Shown here: in pieces, positions 1 to 13,700 of the stretch | How the letters are laid out: every line of letters begins with the position of its first letter | Position numbering within the stretch: position 1 is the first letter of the stretch | Assembly (NCBI GenBank): GCA_016165875.1 | Contig: JABBOT010000080.1 | Coordinates: forward strand, 13,002,337 to 13,066,336 | Source: Acanthopleura granulata | Lineage: Eukaryota; Mollusca; Polyplacophora; Chitonida; Chitonidae | Direction: 5' to 3' | Length of the DNA: 64,000 nucleotides | Translations under genes and position numbers: made by a program | The notes under the pieces: model-generated | Databases searched by the model: none | Told to the model about the DNA's origin: nothing | What the model saw: only the letters and a program-made list of their open reading frames with translations

Positions 1-85
1 GAGAGATCTCAACAAGTCATTCGTACTCTTTAGTGGCTGTTTAGTTGTTAGGGCATATCTACATACACTGTTTGCTTGTTTTCAG

Positions 86-2511
86 ATATGAAGAAGACCA
101 CTTTGTTAGACTGTCTGTCTCGAAGAAAGAAAGGGTAAGAGCAGGAACAAAGACATTTGGACAGGATGCTGATTGTATTTAGCCTCCAACAGTGGCTGTT
201 CTGTCATGAAACAAGGGTTATTTTCTGTGAGGCGTACAGAACTGACACACACAGAACTGTATGTCATAATTTATACTGAACTGTACCAGTCCTTGGACTC
301 TTCTTGCACTTTGATACTTATAATACCATATATATAAAATGTCGAAATTCTCATTATGTAGTACCGATGTTGCAGATGTGTTCAGAAATATATATGTATA
401 ATTTTGTAGTCTGTTATTTTCACTTTGTCACTTCAGCTTCAGTGGATCTTTTCAAACTGTCTTTTTGTCCCAGAGACGATGGAAATAAAAAATGTCCCCT
501 GAAAAAGGGTGTGTTTTTAGTTGAATGGCATTAGTTAAACAGGACATCAGATATCAGCCCATCAAATTTCTTGCTGTGACAGTTTGAATGACATCAAAAC
601 AAGTGTAGTCATGGGTTTCCCCAGGGCTCTGCCTGGTTTCCTCCCACAATAATGCCAGCCATCGTATAAGTAAAATATTCCCGAGTATGGGGTAAAACTC
701 CAGTCAAATGAAGAAATAAATGAAAACCAGCGATAAGATTACTCCTGCTTCCAAAAATCTTGCATGTGCCCTTTGGAGCTTGTCTCCTGTGTTCCAAATT
801 GATCATAACTTTCGTAACTGTAACTTTGTGTTAATTTCTCTGAAACAGCGGAATGATACTCCAGCTAATTGTTCTGTTCAGTTTGAAATGTATAACAAAG
901 ACATAGTGATTACTCCACTGTTGCTTTAGCTCTGATTGGTTGTATTTCCAGAATGCCATGAAGCGTATGTCGACTCTGTCATCCCTGGATGGGCTCACAC
1001 ACTTTGATGATATTAGTGCCCTTGGGGGAGGAGACGATGACCTTGAAATAGTGAGTGGCGCCAGTATTCAGGTCTTTAGAACAGAAACTGTTAAGATATG
1101 AAAGATGATGTAGAGGGAGTCCTTCTTCAGCCAGTGTCTCATAGTGGTAACCACAAGAAGAAATATCAGAAAGTTGAGTTTTGATGAAATAAATTTAGTT
1201 TTTGATGCATTAGTGATGAAAGAATATTGTTTTCTGATTTGTCCAGATTGACTTTCTGAAAAGAAATTGGTGAGAAAAATTCCTGCTCCTATGGGAGAAC
1301 TTCAGAAGGTCTAAATTGTAACACAAGTTAAGTATGTTGGTCATTGTAAAAGCATGAGTCTGTTTAACCTATGTAGTTATAGGATGAGGAATGTTTCTGT
1401 TAAATTTTAAAGGAGTCTCAAAGTGAAATAATGATTAACTTTTCCTTTTTGCCAACAGGATGGTTCTTCATCCAAGAAGAGGAAAGTATCTGGCAAAAAG
1501 GTGCGTCCGAGAATCGTTTCTTATTTCTCTCTTTTTCCAGTGAGTTCAATGTTATGATCATCCCAACATCATCCAATTGGTCCTTGACCAGTGAAGCCAA
1601 AGGTTCAAATCCAGCTTTCAATATTTCTAGAAAATTTTTCTTCAGTTTAGAGATGAAAATCTTTAAGCATATATTTCCTCATACTGGCTGCACATTGGCT
1701 GCTATATTTAAAGCAAACTGTAGAACTGTGTAATTGTTTGCAAGATTTGTAAAAGCCACTAGAAGGCCTCCGTGACTCAGTCAGTTAGTGCCCTATCGCA
1801 GGAAAATGACCTGAAACCTCCCACCAATGCGGTGAGTTCAAGACCAGCTCAAGCTGGCTTCCTCTCTGGCCGTACGTGGGAAGATCCACAAGCAACCTGC
1901 GGATGGTCGTGGGTTTCCGCAGGCTCTGCCCCGTTTCGTTCCACCATAATGCTGGCCGCCATTGTATAAGTGAAATATTCTTGAGTACGGCTTAAAACAC
2001 CACTCAAATAAATAAAGAAAAGCCACTATGTTTACCAAAGAAGATGTTTGCAGTTCTACAAATAATTTTCAGGCCTTGATTACCTCAAAACTATGCAGAG
2101 ATGCAGTGTCTTAAATCAGTTCACAAGTTCGTGGCGGTTGGTTCGCTGTATCAACCGAGCCCGCAAGACAAAGCTAATGTAGAGATGACCCCAGCACAAC
2201 GTACTAATTATCTGTGCGGATACATACAATGCTGGATTATCGTTCTAATATCAATAATGAGGACATCTGTATTTTGTTTATGACAGTTTTTATGTGTGCA
2301 TATGCAGTATGTTCTGCCTTGGTAAAGTAGATTGCAAATGTGTACATTGGAAGGAACTTCTGGTTTACCATGTGTCTCTTTGATAAAGCAACAATTGTAA
2401 TCAATAGACAAAGTTTCACAATACACTGGTTACTAAAAAAAGGTTTTCTTGCAGGGAAAGAAGAGCTTAAAAGGCAAGAAAAAGTCCTTGAAGAAAAGAA
2501 GACGAAATTAA
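86..2511 (+). CDS. NGDN: Neuroguidin (NGDN), 3' end, last four coding exons
   Basis: Partial gene; the 5' part lies left of the window. Exons are 86-134, 952-1050, 1459-1500 and 2455-2511 (stop TAA), all with GT-AG junctions in phase 0, giving 81 C-terminal residues. The first exon encodes YEEDHFVRLSVSKKER, the second contains SLDGLTHFDDISALGGG, and the last two are lysine/arginine-rich (SSSKKRKVSGKK, then GKKSLKGKKKSLKKRRRN). This order, an E/D-rich 'FVRLSVSKKE' block, a 'LTHFDDISAL' block and a basic tail, is the C-terminus of neuroguidin, a Sas10/Utp3-family protein. Family knowledge: it works in the nucleolus in small-subunit rRNA processing (yeast Lcp5 relative), and vertebrate neuroguidin also binds eIF4E/CPEB. 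The basic tail probably serves nucleolar targeting. The gene converges on the WDR88-like gene. The recognition rests on the C-terminal blocks only, because the Sas10 domain is outside the window. Confidence 0.88.
609..722 (+). repeat. SINE 3' half, 5'-truncated copy
   Basis: Contains the body and tail shared by the window's SINE family: GGGTTTCCCCAGGGCTCTGC, then CCTCCCACAATAATGCCAGC, then an AAGTAAAATATTC block and an AAATAAATG end. The tRNA-like head is missing. It sits in an NGDN intron. Confidence 0.75.
1760..2018 (+). repeat. Full-length tRNA-type SINE
   Basis: The head carries a box-A-like CTCAGTCAGTTAG and a box-B-like GTGAGTTCAAGACC, followed by the family body (GCTGGCTTCCTCTCTGGCCG, then GTTCCACCATAATGCTGGCC), a GTGAAATATTCTTGAGTACG block and an AAATAAATAAAG tail. 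It is the best complete + strand example here and defines the family. Located in the last NGDN intron. Confidence 0.8.
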
Positions 2512-3058
2512 GATTTGTTCTGGTGTGGTTAACATCATTAATGCAGACTGTCAGTGGTCCACTACAGTATGCAAGAGCTCTCCCTAGTGTTGCCTCAGGG
2601 GATACTGGATTATGTCCTGTGTATTTAGCAGTGTGGTTAATTCCTGAGCAACTTTCACGTAAAGGGAGAATGTGACATTTTTGTTGGCGTGAAATCTAGC
2701 CAAACTGTTGTAGATTGGTGTGTTTTACAGAGTCAAATGTATATTGTAGACATGTGTATGCACTATATGGCAGTGAAGGGACCAGAACATTGCTCAGTGA
2801 GTACGTTGAAGGACGTCTAACCATTAGGCACTTTTTAGGTGCAGGTTCAGTCCTGGTCTTTAGCAAGGAATTTATACTTGCAGTTTCTCTCACTTGCATT
2901 GTCTGTGAGGGGATGGTGACAGTATGCAGTTGTGTCTGTCTGCACAGTCTTAGGTTCACTGACAACTCGTTATCTTCCACCAAATCTGTACATTACCTGT
3001 TAGAAGTTAATCAGTGACACGCCAAATGGTGGTCTGTTCCTGATGCTCGGTTTTCTGT
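2512..3058 (+). other. Probable NGDN 3' UTR / start of intergenic DNA
   Basis: Follows the NGDN stop codon. Moderately AT-rich with no recognisable coding; the short ORFs on both strands have no family resemblance. No AATAAA was found before the SINE at 3060, so the transcript end is not defined by the sequence. Confidence 0.4.
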
Positions 3059-3059
3059 C

Positions 3060-3332
3060 AACATAATGATTTATTTATTCATTTGATTGGTGTTTTACGA
3101 CGTCCTCAAGAATATTTCACTTACACAACGGCGACCAGCATTATGGTGGGAGGAAACTGGGCAGAGCCCGGGGGGAAACCCACGACCATCCGCAGGTCGC
3201 TGGCAGACCTTCCCACCTACGGCTGGAGAGGAAGCCAGCATGAGCTGGACTTAAACTCACACAGCGACCGCATTGGTGGGAGGCTTCGGGTCATTGTGCT
3301 GCGATAGCGCGCTAACCGACTAAACACAATTA
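3060..3332 (-). repeat. Full-length tRNA-type SINE, inverted
   Basis: On the - strand it begins with TAGTCGGTTAGCGCGCTATC (box-A-like), continues with a box-B-like GAGTTTAAGTCC, then GGGAAGGTCTGCCAGCGACC, the CACCATAATGCTGG block and an AAATGAATAAATAAA tail. Same family as the copy near 1760. It lies between the convergent NGDN and WDR88 genes. Confidence 0.8.
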
Positions 3333-4240
3333 GGTGAAACTTTCTTGTCTATGATGTTAAAAGAAAAATCACCAAATAATTATACATGTTCTGTGTCTGT
3401 TGTGTATACAGTGCATCAGATTTACAGTATCTTCAGTCAACAAGCATAGTTTGATGTTATGTGTCAGAATTTTACTACAGTCAGTGACAGCAGCTAAATA
3501 TTAAATTTAAGCAGCATTTCCCGGTGCATTTCACCCTATTGTCTCTTTGAAGACAAAAGTTATTTCATACAATTTGCAGAATTTGACACATCAAATCATT
3601 TGAAAGTGGCTGATAATTAAATAGTGTTTGTACTATTTTCATTTGACCAGTCATCGTCGACAAATCACACTGAATGAACTCCACTTTGTAAGGCTAGATG
3701 GTAATGAACCATCTTACAGTTACTAATGGTTGGTAGACCGGCCGACGAAACTGGTGAGTTACTGAAAAGAAATTTGTGGCATTCTCAGTGAATGTGGTTC
3801 ATGTATTGATCAATGTTTCAGGAATTTACAAACAAAACCAAAATGGTGATGGCTTTCTAGCAAATGTTCAGATCAGAAATTCTGAACAACTAGAACAGTA
3901 CAAAATGGAGGTTTCCAGAGTATATCAAACTGACATATACTATTGTAATTATGCATTTGTACAGAGATCTTTATATACATACACACCCTGCATAAAACTA
4001 TGAAGTAAAATATTTGAATCAATAAATAAGATCTCATCATCTGTTTTGTTGTGCTTACAAGTACACGCAGTTTTTTCTAGTGATTCAGCCGGTGACACGA
4101 TATACTGTTAAGAACTATGGACCAAGTGTTGAGTTCTCATGTTATTGCAATTGTGGTTCTAATGTAACAGCAGATGACAGCAATTTGAATTTACTATACA
4201 CATGCACAGTAATGGTCTTTATGTATCTCAACCAGCTAAG
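3333..4240. other. Intergenic DNA, nothing recognised
   Basis: AT-rich sequence between NGDN and the 3' end of the WDR88-like gene. The 75-codon ORF at 3776-4003 has no recognisable motif. An AATAAA near 4020 (+ strand) could serve NGDN, but this is only a motif match. Confidence 0.4.
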
Positions 4241-4324
4241 CAATGTCACATGAAGTCAAGTGAGCTCTACAAGACATTCACACTTCCAATGGAAGTTTCC
4301 AATTCATCACATGCATGTAGCAAA

Positions 4325-4550
4325 GAGATTGAGTTGCTTTATCTTCCTCACTGCCTGTAGAGAGTATCACACTACAAGATTCCAATACATCCATTGGCTA
4401 AGAGATTGTCAAAAAACTGAGTTGCTTCATATTCCTCACTGCCTGTAGAGAGTATCACGCTAGAAGATTCCAATACATCCATTGGCTAAGAGACTGTCAA
4501 AAACTGAGTTGCTTTATATTCCTCACTGCCTGTAGAGAGCATCACACATC
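4325..4550. repeat. 88-bp tandem repeat, about three copies
   Basis: The motif CTCACTGCCTGTAGAGAG recurs near 4349, 4436 and 4523, a spacing of about 88 bp, with CCAATACATCCATTGGCTAA between copies. It lies just beyond the WDR88 polyadenylation signal. Confidence 0.8.
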
Positions 4551-4571
4551 TGACTGAACCAGTTTTCCTGC

Positions 4572-4577
4572 TTTATT
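4572..4577 (-). terminator. Candidate polyadenylation signal of the WDR88-like gene
   Basis: TTTATT on + reads AATAAA on -, about 146 bp downstream of the WDR88 stop codon at 4723. The distance is reasonable for a short 3' UTR. Motif and position are the only evidence. Confidence 0.5.
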
Positions 4578-4722
4578 AACATGACCTGCTCAGTAAACTC
4601 CAGAGCAACCCAAAACTTGTGACCAGGTGGTAGGCACAAACTGATTCTGCCGATCACAATTAGTACAATTTATGCATGAACTGAGAGACTTAGGAGGCAT
4701 CAATGTATGCACGTTGTGTACT

Positions 4723-7700
4723 TCAGTCTGCAATAGCAGCATGCTCCCTGCCCTCGGACTGTTGTAGGCGACAGAACACGCAGAGTGTCACATCCCTCAG
4801 ACTCTCCATCTGTCCCATAGAGAACGGCTTCCCACACTGGTTACACTGTCAACAAACCAATCCATGAGTTACTTTTCAGACTGCAACACTTTGTCCTCCT
4901 GTTGTGCTGGAATGTCAGCAAGTTTAATTTTATACCCAGACATACAGATAAGCTGATAATAACAGATGGTATATCTTGCATAATATGAGATATGCCCATG
5001 GATTTTACGAGAGAATCAAAATGAAATTATCAAAAGAAACTATTCTTATGAAGGAAATCTTTGAATTGTTGTATTATGAATTAAGTGAAGACATTACAAA
5101 ATCACAGAAAAGTATGTGTTTTGCTTGTGCCATTAAAAGGCACTTACATCAACCCCCATACCTTGATGAAAACCGAAATCGACACTGAGTTTAAAAGTTG
5201 ACTTCAAATTTCCTGTTATGTAAAAGTCAAGTCATGTTTCAAACTTGAAATAAAAACGTGATATGAGAGCTCAGCAAGTCAATGTTTGAGGGTTGTTACA
5301 AGTGCTTTTTTGTGGCATAAAAAGAATATCACAGAAAAGTGAGATGGTGGAAACAATAGCTCACCTTGACCATTTTCAGACCTATGGATCTGCGGTTTTC
5401 TAACACAACAGGGATTTTGTCACTCTCTGCGATATTCCATAGCCGAACAGTCTTATCCTGAAACAGAAGGTTTACAGTGAGTTGCCAAGAATTCAACACA
5501 TGGTGAACTTCAGGCTTCTTGTTCAAGTCCAGTTCATGCTGCCTTCCACTCTGGCCGTACATGGGAAGATCCGTCAGCACCCTGTGTATGGTTCTATGTT
5601 TCCCCCAGGCTCTGCCCAGTTTCTTTCCACCATAATGCTGGCTGTAGTCGTGGAAGTGAAATATTCTAGAGTTTGGCATAAAACATCAATCAAATAAATA
5701 AATAAATATCAACAGGTTTCTTCATCTAACATGCTAAGGAACAAGACTAGTAGATTTCATTGTGAAAATAAATTGCTAATATCTCATTTATACACACTCT
5801 GCATCCGTGCCATACAACACTGGATGAAAACTTTACATTGCCAATATAACCTCAAGACTTTTAAACACAAGAGATAAGCTTGATGTTATGAATATTTCAT
5901 AGATTTTCCAGATTTTTGAGGTAGCAAATTGATCACACAAAGTTATACAGATAGTAGAACTGCAAAAAAACTTTCTACATTTAAGGAGCTATCAAAGAAA
6001 AAAAACCCTTTACGGTTCAGCTTTAGAATGGAATCCTTTAAATGCCTACCTTTGAACAAGACAGCAGCCATTTCTGATCTATACTGATATCCACATCTTC
6101 CACCCAGTCTCCATGACCCTGGACAAACATGGAAGAAAACTACTCGTCAGCTGAGCATGGATTTTGCAACAATGAAGACAACTCATGAAAAATCTGTCCA
6201 TGTCACTCCAACAAGAAAAATTTTAGCCAGTTTTTTTAACCCTGATCAAAAACTGTTTTTTAAGGAAGACTGAGATGCCTTAACACACTGATGTTATGTG
6301 TTAAGGATTACAACAAAGGATTCTTGCATACAGTTGGTTATGCTGTGTTATGTTATAATACATGGTGTCAGGCAAAGTCTTGCCACCAAACCGTGGGAAA
6401 GTTTACATTCAAAAACCACCTGCAGTGCTTCAAGGTGATGACATCTACATATTCTTATCCTTTCCACTGGTAATAAAAACTCCTCATCGTCATATGACTG
6501 AAGAATTGTTAAGTACAAAGTAGAACCTTAGCACTCATAATCCTTTCCAATGTTAACATGTTTGCAAGTAACGCTAAGGGGAGACAATTCAAAAGTACTC
6601 GAGTTATAATCTCAAGCAAATATACAATTGTTTGAAACCAGTTTATGCACTGATCTAAAAATTTACATCCACAGATATATAGTAGATATGGCTAAAATAC
6701 TACCCAATGTGATATTAACTCTCAGTGCCACATCTGTATGTCTGCCTTTTGCAATTCGCCAGTGCCTAGGAACACTAAAGGGAGACAACTCAAGAATCAA
6801 TTTCCAATTCCGGCTGATAAACCTTTAAGTCAAGATCCTTTGTCAGCAGAGTAATTTTTTTACAATGACAATACTGGGCACAATCTGCTATTAAATTTCA
6901 GTAAATTCCTTTTGTTTATCTGTTTACAAGTTCACCGGTTTGGGCGAGGTATTGTCCCTCCTCTTACCTGTAATTTCAGTTTCTGTACATTATTGTCTAC
7001 ATCCCAGACTACAATGGTAGTATCATAGGAGCCTGTGATCAACTGCAATCCTTGAAAAAAGAAAGAATGATTCAAACATTTTAACCACATTTGTGTTACA
7101 GTGCTGCTATTTCCAGATAAATTCAATTTCATACCTGAAAATGTTTCCTTAGTGTTAAAGGAAAGGACAACAAAACCTGAAGTCATGAGACAGAGCATTA
7201 ACGACTACCTAAAAAAATGCTCCACTGATTTTTATTCCACTTGTTCAACCAAAACAAAATGCATTTAAATAGATGAATTCACACTGCTCGCATCAAACAC
7301 CCCTCCAGCATATTCTATTCCAATAAAAATATTCACTTATGTGCACTTCTACAAATGATGAGGAAAAAGAAGTCATCACTTCCCAGCACTATTGTTATGT
7401 TTTTCAAACCTTTGAAAGCATTTAATATTGTGCAAGAAAAGTGTTTTTCATTAAAGTGAATTAAAGTGTTTAATACAGCATCAAGTCATGTGCCTAATAC
7501 TACTTTGGATTAACACTGTATTAAAATGATTAATAATTATGATTATTTTAATGGTATGTTTCTTTCTTGAAATTGTTTCTTTATATTTACAAAAAATATT
7601 TACAATCACATTGTCATTTAATCCAACATATACGTAAATCCCAAAGACTACGGAAAAAAAAACACACACACAAAAAAAGTTAATCATTAATTTAGCAATT

Positions 7701-10700
7701 TATTGTGAAGGAATTGTCAGTGATCTAATGAATGGAGTTACTGAAGTTTCTATGGAACAATAAAGTCACAGTGGTATGGCCTCAGAAGGTATATATTATC
7801 ACAAAACCACCTTGCTGAAATCATAGATAGGCAACATTACACAGAATTGGATTTCTGAGTGTTGATAGCCACGTACCGTCTTGACTAAACTCACAGCAGC
7901 TAATTGAGCCCTCGTGACCTTTAGCCAGAGTATCGGGACCCTGAGATCTAGAGAAACAACAAAAAACTATGTCAATATTTTTGGACCTTAAAAAAGTTGA
8001 ATAACACAGGTCACACATTTTTGCTAAAAACAAAATTGCATAATTGTTTTGGTCTGGTGTAAAATCATAATCCATACTGTCCCTTGCTGTTAGCCTATAT
8101 TTTTACGTACATTGCATCGAGCAGTGCAAGGTTCAAAACCGGTAGATAAGAAATTTGTAGATTTCACTCCTTGTTAGGCCTTTGTAACAATAAATGGTCC
8201 ATGTGATAAGTGAAAAATTTTTCAGCATGGCATTAAACAACAATCAAATAAATAAATGTACGGATTACCTACTATTATTGTAATGTCATGAGCTAACAAA
8301 GTCTTTATCTGTAATGTCACATAAGCTAACGAAGCCTTCATCTGTAATGTCACATAAGCTAACAATGTCTGACTTCAGCTGTAATGTCACATAAGCTAAC
8401 AATTTGAAACTGTTGAATACCTGTAATATCACATAAGGTAGCTACATTGTCTTTACCTGTATGTACCTGTTGTAACATCCCAGATTTTGACTGTTTTGTC
8501 CCAGGAGGCAGTGGCAAACTTTCTTTCATCTGGTGACATGGCACAGCTAGCTATGATGTTAATGTGACCACTGCAATACCAAACAAAAAATACCGATCTA
8601 ACAACAATTTTGATACATAAACAAACATTGTATGTGAAGGGCGAGCAGCGTTCCTGTGTTTATACTAGCAATAGCCAGTGGTAATTTTCATTTAGCTCAA
8701 CTGCGCTGGACGTCAGCTGTGGGGATCCAAGATCACAGCATGAGCTAGGGAGGATATTCTTCAACCATTACAGACATAAAGTAACTGGCTGGTGCCTTTT
8801 AAAAAGGACACTGATAAGTGTCACAAATACCTATTGTGAGATTGAGAAAACACTGTTTTCATAAGAACTCTTCACCATTAAAGTAACATTCGACTGATTA
8901 TAACTTGTGACAAAAGAAATTCATTTACTCACTGCAGTCGTAAGGTGCTAGTTTTTGTTTTCAGGTCCCAGAAGTTTGTAGACTTGTCCATGGAGGTGGT
9001 GATAACCCTGGTATCATTGGGGGAGAATATGCAGCTTGTGATGGTTCTGTTGTGGATATCTGCCAAGAAGAAGTCAGTATGAAGATGGACAAAGTCACCA
9101 AATTAGAAATATCCAGCTCTTCAGAAAAGAGGAGATAATGACTGATGGGCACTTTAATTCTAGAGCACCAAAGAGCCTGTCACAAAAACCATATCAGGTC
9201 ATTAAAGTCCGAACTGTATTCTTCTTTACAAAATGTTAAAGATGTGCCATACAAAATGTCTGAAGTTTGATTCTCAAACTTGGCTGCAGTTGTACTCCTA
9301 CAGCATACACATAAAATCAGTAGTCAAATGCATACATTTAAGAGTATAATCTGCATTACAAATTTAGGGTGAAGCCCAAAATCATTTTGTACAAAAGACC
9401 CCTGAGAAAAACTTTCAGCATTCCAAGAGGACGAACATAAACAAAATTGATACCAGCATGATAGTTTTATTTCTGCCCTTTTCATGCATATAAACATATC
9501 AAGAATGGATGTGTTGTCTCACTGCTCGTCTAGAGAGATCACTTTGGCTGCAGATGCAATTTCTTTTTAACAATTTCTCTGTTTAAACACATTTGCTATA
9601 ATTACAATATCTGAAATTACATATTCCCTTTTTTTAACAATACTCTACCAGCACGAATGAGAGAAGGGGCTCGCAATGGCCGTTGCTCGAGTTGACGGGA
9701 GGTTTTACTAGTAACTTGTGAAAGGCAAGCTGTAGTTTACTCTGAGCACTCCAATTGGCTTCACCAAGAAACTTGAGTGCCATCTGGTGCAAGAAATGGA
9801 GTGTAATGTTACAGAAATAATGTTAAGTACATGTACAATGTACGTTAGGAATCTGGCTTTTCTCTTACTGTCTAACTTGTGGATTGTCTCCCCTGAGTTA
9901 GTGTCCCACACCTGCAGGCAGTTGTCTATATCTGAGCAAGTCACTATCAGCTTCCCATCATGAGAAATGTCACAGCACGTCACAACACCACCATGCTTCC
10001 CCGTCCACTGAAATTCACAAACCATTCATGTCTAAAACATCTGCAACCTTACAAAGGCTGGTGATTTACTCTAGTTTCAGCTCCACCCATAAATTTAATT
10101 GGGGGTGACTTTATAAATGGGAAATTGTTAAGTGTGGCAAGTAACACAAATCACTATAAAATACTTAAAATACTCATTCAGAAAAACCAGCTCTGGCAGC
10201 CCTCAGTCTTCATGTCATCACGGGCAGGTTAACATGAGAGAAAATACACATACAGAATTTCACCTAGGTTTATCTACTTCAAGTCACACATGTTTGATTT
10301 TGACTGATTTATCCACTTTAGAATTTTATACTGAATCATGATTAAGTTCTTATCAGAAAAGCTTATTAAGTGAAAGCACCAAAAGTATTACTTAAGGCCT
10401 TCCTTTGTGAGCTTCTGAAAGTACATTTTTACCCTCCAATTCCGAACTGAATTTATGGTGTATAAGACTAACTTGTAGAAGGGGCAGTGGATCCACTCCA
10501 AGCAGAAAAGCTAAGTGTTAAAGAAGGTGAGGGTCCAGGGATCGCCTAAAAAAAACCAATTGCTCTGTAGCATAAAGTGCTGTGGCTAGCCACATACTTG
10601 TATCACTAATTTAGCTATAAATCAGAAATTTACCAGTATCTTCCCGGATTCAACATCCCACACATGTACTTTCTTGTCCCAGCCAGCAGAAACTAATCTA

Positions 10701-13700
10701 TCAATAAATAAATGACGAGGCATCATTAGATCTCTATGACACCCCTGTAATCCTAGATGTGAAATATTAATGAAAACATGGACGCTGACCAACTTTCAAT
10801 TACAAACAACATACATGTACACAGAAATGATTTCTTCACAGTGGGACAATTGAAACTATTTTAAATCTTCAGTTGCATCAGGTAAATTTATTTGTTCAAA
10901 AAGCTGCACCTTGGGGTGGGTATACAAAATTTTTTTTTTTCGGAAACTACACCAACTGTTTTGGGGCCAGGGCTGATACACTCTGCCACTAATTATTAAT
11001 ATAACCATTTACAGAGGTGTGGATATTATCCAGCTGTACCTGTCATTTTGAGAGCTGATACAGGCCTTGGCAACAATGTCATCATAGGTACTTTCTGTAT
11101 GTAACACTCAGCCACTAATAATTAATATAACCATTTACAGAGGTGTGGATATTATCCAGCTGTACCTGTCATTTTGAGAGCTGATACAGGCCTTGGCAAC
11201 AATGTCATCATAGGTACTTTCTGTATGTAACACTCAGCCACTAATAATTAATATAACCATTTACAGAGGTGTGGATATTATCCAGCTGTACCTGTCATTT
11301 TGAGAGCTGATACAGGCCTGGGTAACATTGGCATTATGAGCTGTGTATGTACGTAACACTCGGCCACTGTCCACATCCCAGATTTTGGCTGTCTTGTCCA
11401 GGGAACTAGTTACAATGCGCTCATCATTGCTGAAAAACTCACAACTGTTCACCCCTTCGTTGTGACCACGTAAGACCTTGATTCGAACCTACAAAAGAAA
11501 TAAGAGTCAGTACACATCTATATGTATGATGAATGTTAACAAACGTGCATTTTTAAAGAAAAGTACAAACTAAAAAACATGGAGTAATGCACTTTGCCAA
11601 AAATCTGTAAATAGTCAAATACAAAGGTAAACAAGAATGGAACATTTTCTTTTTTTTTTTCATTCCAAGTACACATGTACGTATTTGCAAGTTTAATGGG
11701 CCTCTGTGGCTGAGGGGGTTAGCATGCTAGTGCAACATAATGAGGCAGAAGAGATTCTAGCCAGTGAGTTCAAGTCCTGCTCATGCTGGCTTCCTCGAGA
11801 GTCGTACATGGGAAGGTCAATCTAAACTTAGAGGTAAATCTCCTCCTATGTAAAGGCTCAGTCATTCTTGCTGTAAACCCGAATATAGGCAAAGTGGGTC
11901 ATGATTGATAAGGAGGTCTGGTCGTTGGTTTTCCTGGGCTCTGCCTGGTTTCCTCCCATCATAATGTTGGCTGCCATCACAGAAGTGAATTATTCTTTAA
12001 TACGGCATAAAATACCGATTAAATAAGTACAAGTTTAATATCTCAGACAAGTGGGAAGAGTACAAGACCAACTGAAAAAAAAATTCAAACTCAGTCTTTC
12101 TTTGGAGGAAATAACAATATTCATGCTCATAGCAACACAGTCAGCTTTAGGCATGGAATGCTTTGCTTTAAATTTGGCTAATCACTGGCTTATATGTACA
12201 CTCCTCTCCATATTAACAGGCACAATCTTGAGTTATCATGCAAAAATATTTTCTGGAAAGGAGCCATCTTTTACAGAATGAAAGTTAAGTCTAAAGTTAT
12301 TCCTCACATTTGGTTAAAAAGACCATTGACATATCAACATAATTTATTTGTGAACCACTCTTGATGCGTGCCAGGCAAAAATTCTATCTCTTTGAGCAAC
12401 ATTAATATTACAGTTCAGTTAAATTAAGCATTGATTGTGGAGGTATTTGATGATCTGATAATAACATTAGATGATTTACCTACTATCAGATGGTCAAATA
12501 GGCCTATAGCCACAACTGAAGTTTATTTTAATTATATCATTATTACTAGGGGTCCACACAGGTTTCCTGTTGGACACCTTTTGAAATCATTTGGATTATT
12601 ATTATCATTATTATTGAATCCCTATTGTTTTCCTGAGGATTATTATAACTATTATTCTCCACAAATTTATCCCTCGTTTTTAGAGAAAACAGCAAGTGGC
12701 ACAGTTATGAAATTTCAGTATCTTTTTAGCTACAGACCTGAAGTTTTGCACCTAAACTTTTGGAAAATTTTGATGGCGTGATTTGGCGGCCAATTGCATT
12801 TTGATGAAACCTTTAAACGTCTGAATGGCTGATCCTGTTGAGCTGAAATTCAAACTGCAATTGCACAAGGCCTAGGTACATTCAGGTGATAATGAGGACT
12901 TTCTGCATTGAAAGTTGTTCAATCTCGCTACTGGGTGAAATTATCATGTGACCAAAAAACTATTTTTTCCAAAACATTTTCTAAACTGTTAAGAATTTTA
13001 TTGTCAGAAATTGCTTTATCTGATGCACTTTTGGACGCAGATTTTAAATATGCAAATTTTGGAAAACAGGAAGTGATGTCATCAAAACCAAAAGTGGATG
13101 TATCTTCATAACCAATGAAGCTGGAGATAGTCTTAAGGCATAACATCCTCGCACAGCATGGAGATAAATTTTACACACTGGAAGTGACATCAGCAAACCA
13201 GAAGTAGTACATGCCGAAAAAAAGCACCCTTTTTGCAAGTTTCAAAACTTCTGCAGCTAAAATGGCAAAGCAGAAATGCGTGAAATTTAGGTAGGTAGTA
13301 GGCCTGTGGACTGTCTTTCGTGGGTAAATGTTTGGGTGTCACTGATCACATGACCTAGCTGCCACATGGGGTTGATAGGAAACCTCTGATTGACCTGAAA
13401 TTTTGCATATGTAACAACTGTTGCCTTTGCATTATCTGGTCGGAAACAGAATGCAATGTGTGAGCAAATAACTGGAACCGGAAGTGACGTCATGTGAAAA
13501 CAACAAACCGCTCCTCCCCCCAAAAAAACCATGTAGTTTGATGTCCTAATCACAAATCTGATCTTAATTCTTTCTTACGATGTACATTTTTGTCAGAAAT
13601 TGCGATCAAAGTGCGAAAAAGCGCAATTTCACCCATATTTGCATGTGACATGACAGAAAGCTGTTAAAGCTGTAAAGCTCAAGATTGCTCTGTGGAAATA

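Noticed and set aside
1772..2038. ORFs over the SINE near 1.8-2.0 kb on both strands
   Set aside because: They translate the SINE body; similar peptides appear wherever the SINE occurs (e.g. 3083-3307, 5329-5697).
12431..12781. 116-codon + strand ORF in WDR88 intron 1
   Set aside because: AT-rich composition, no motif, and antisense to the gene.
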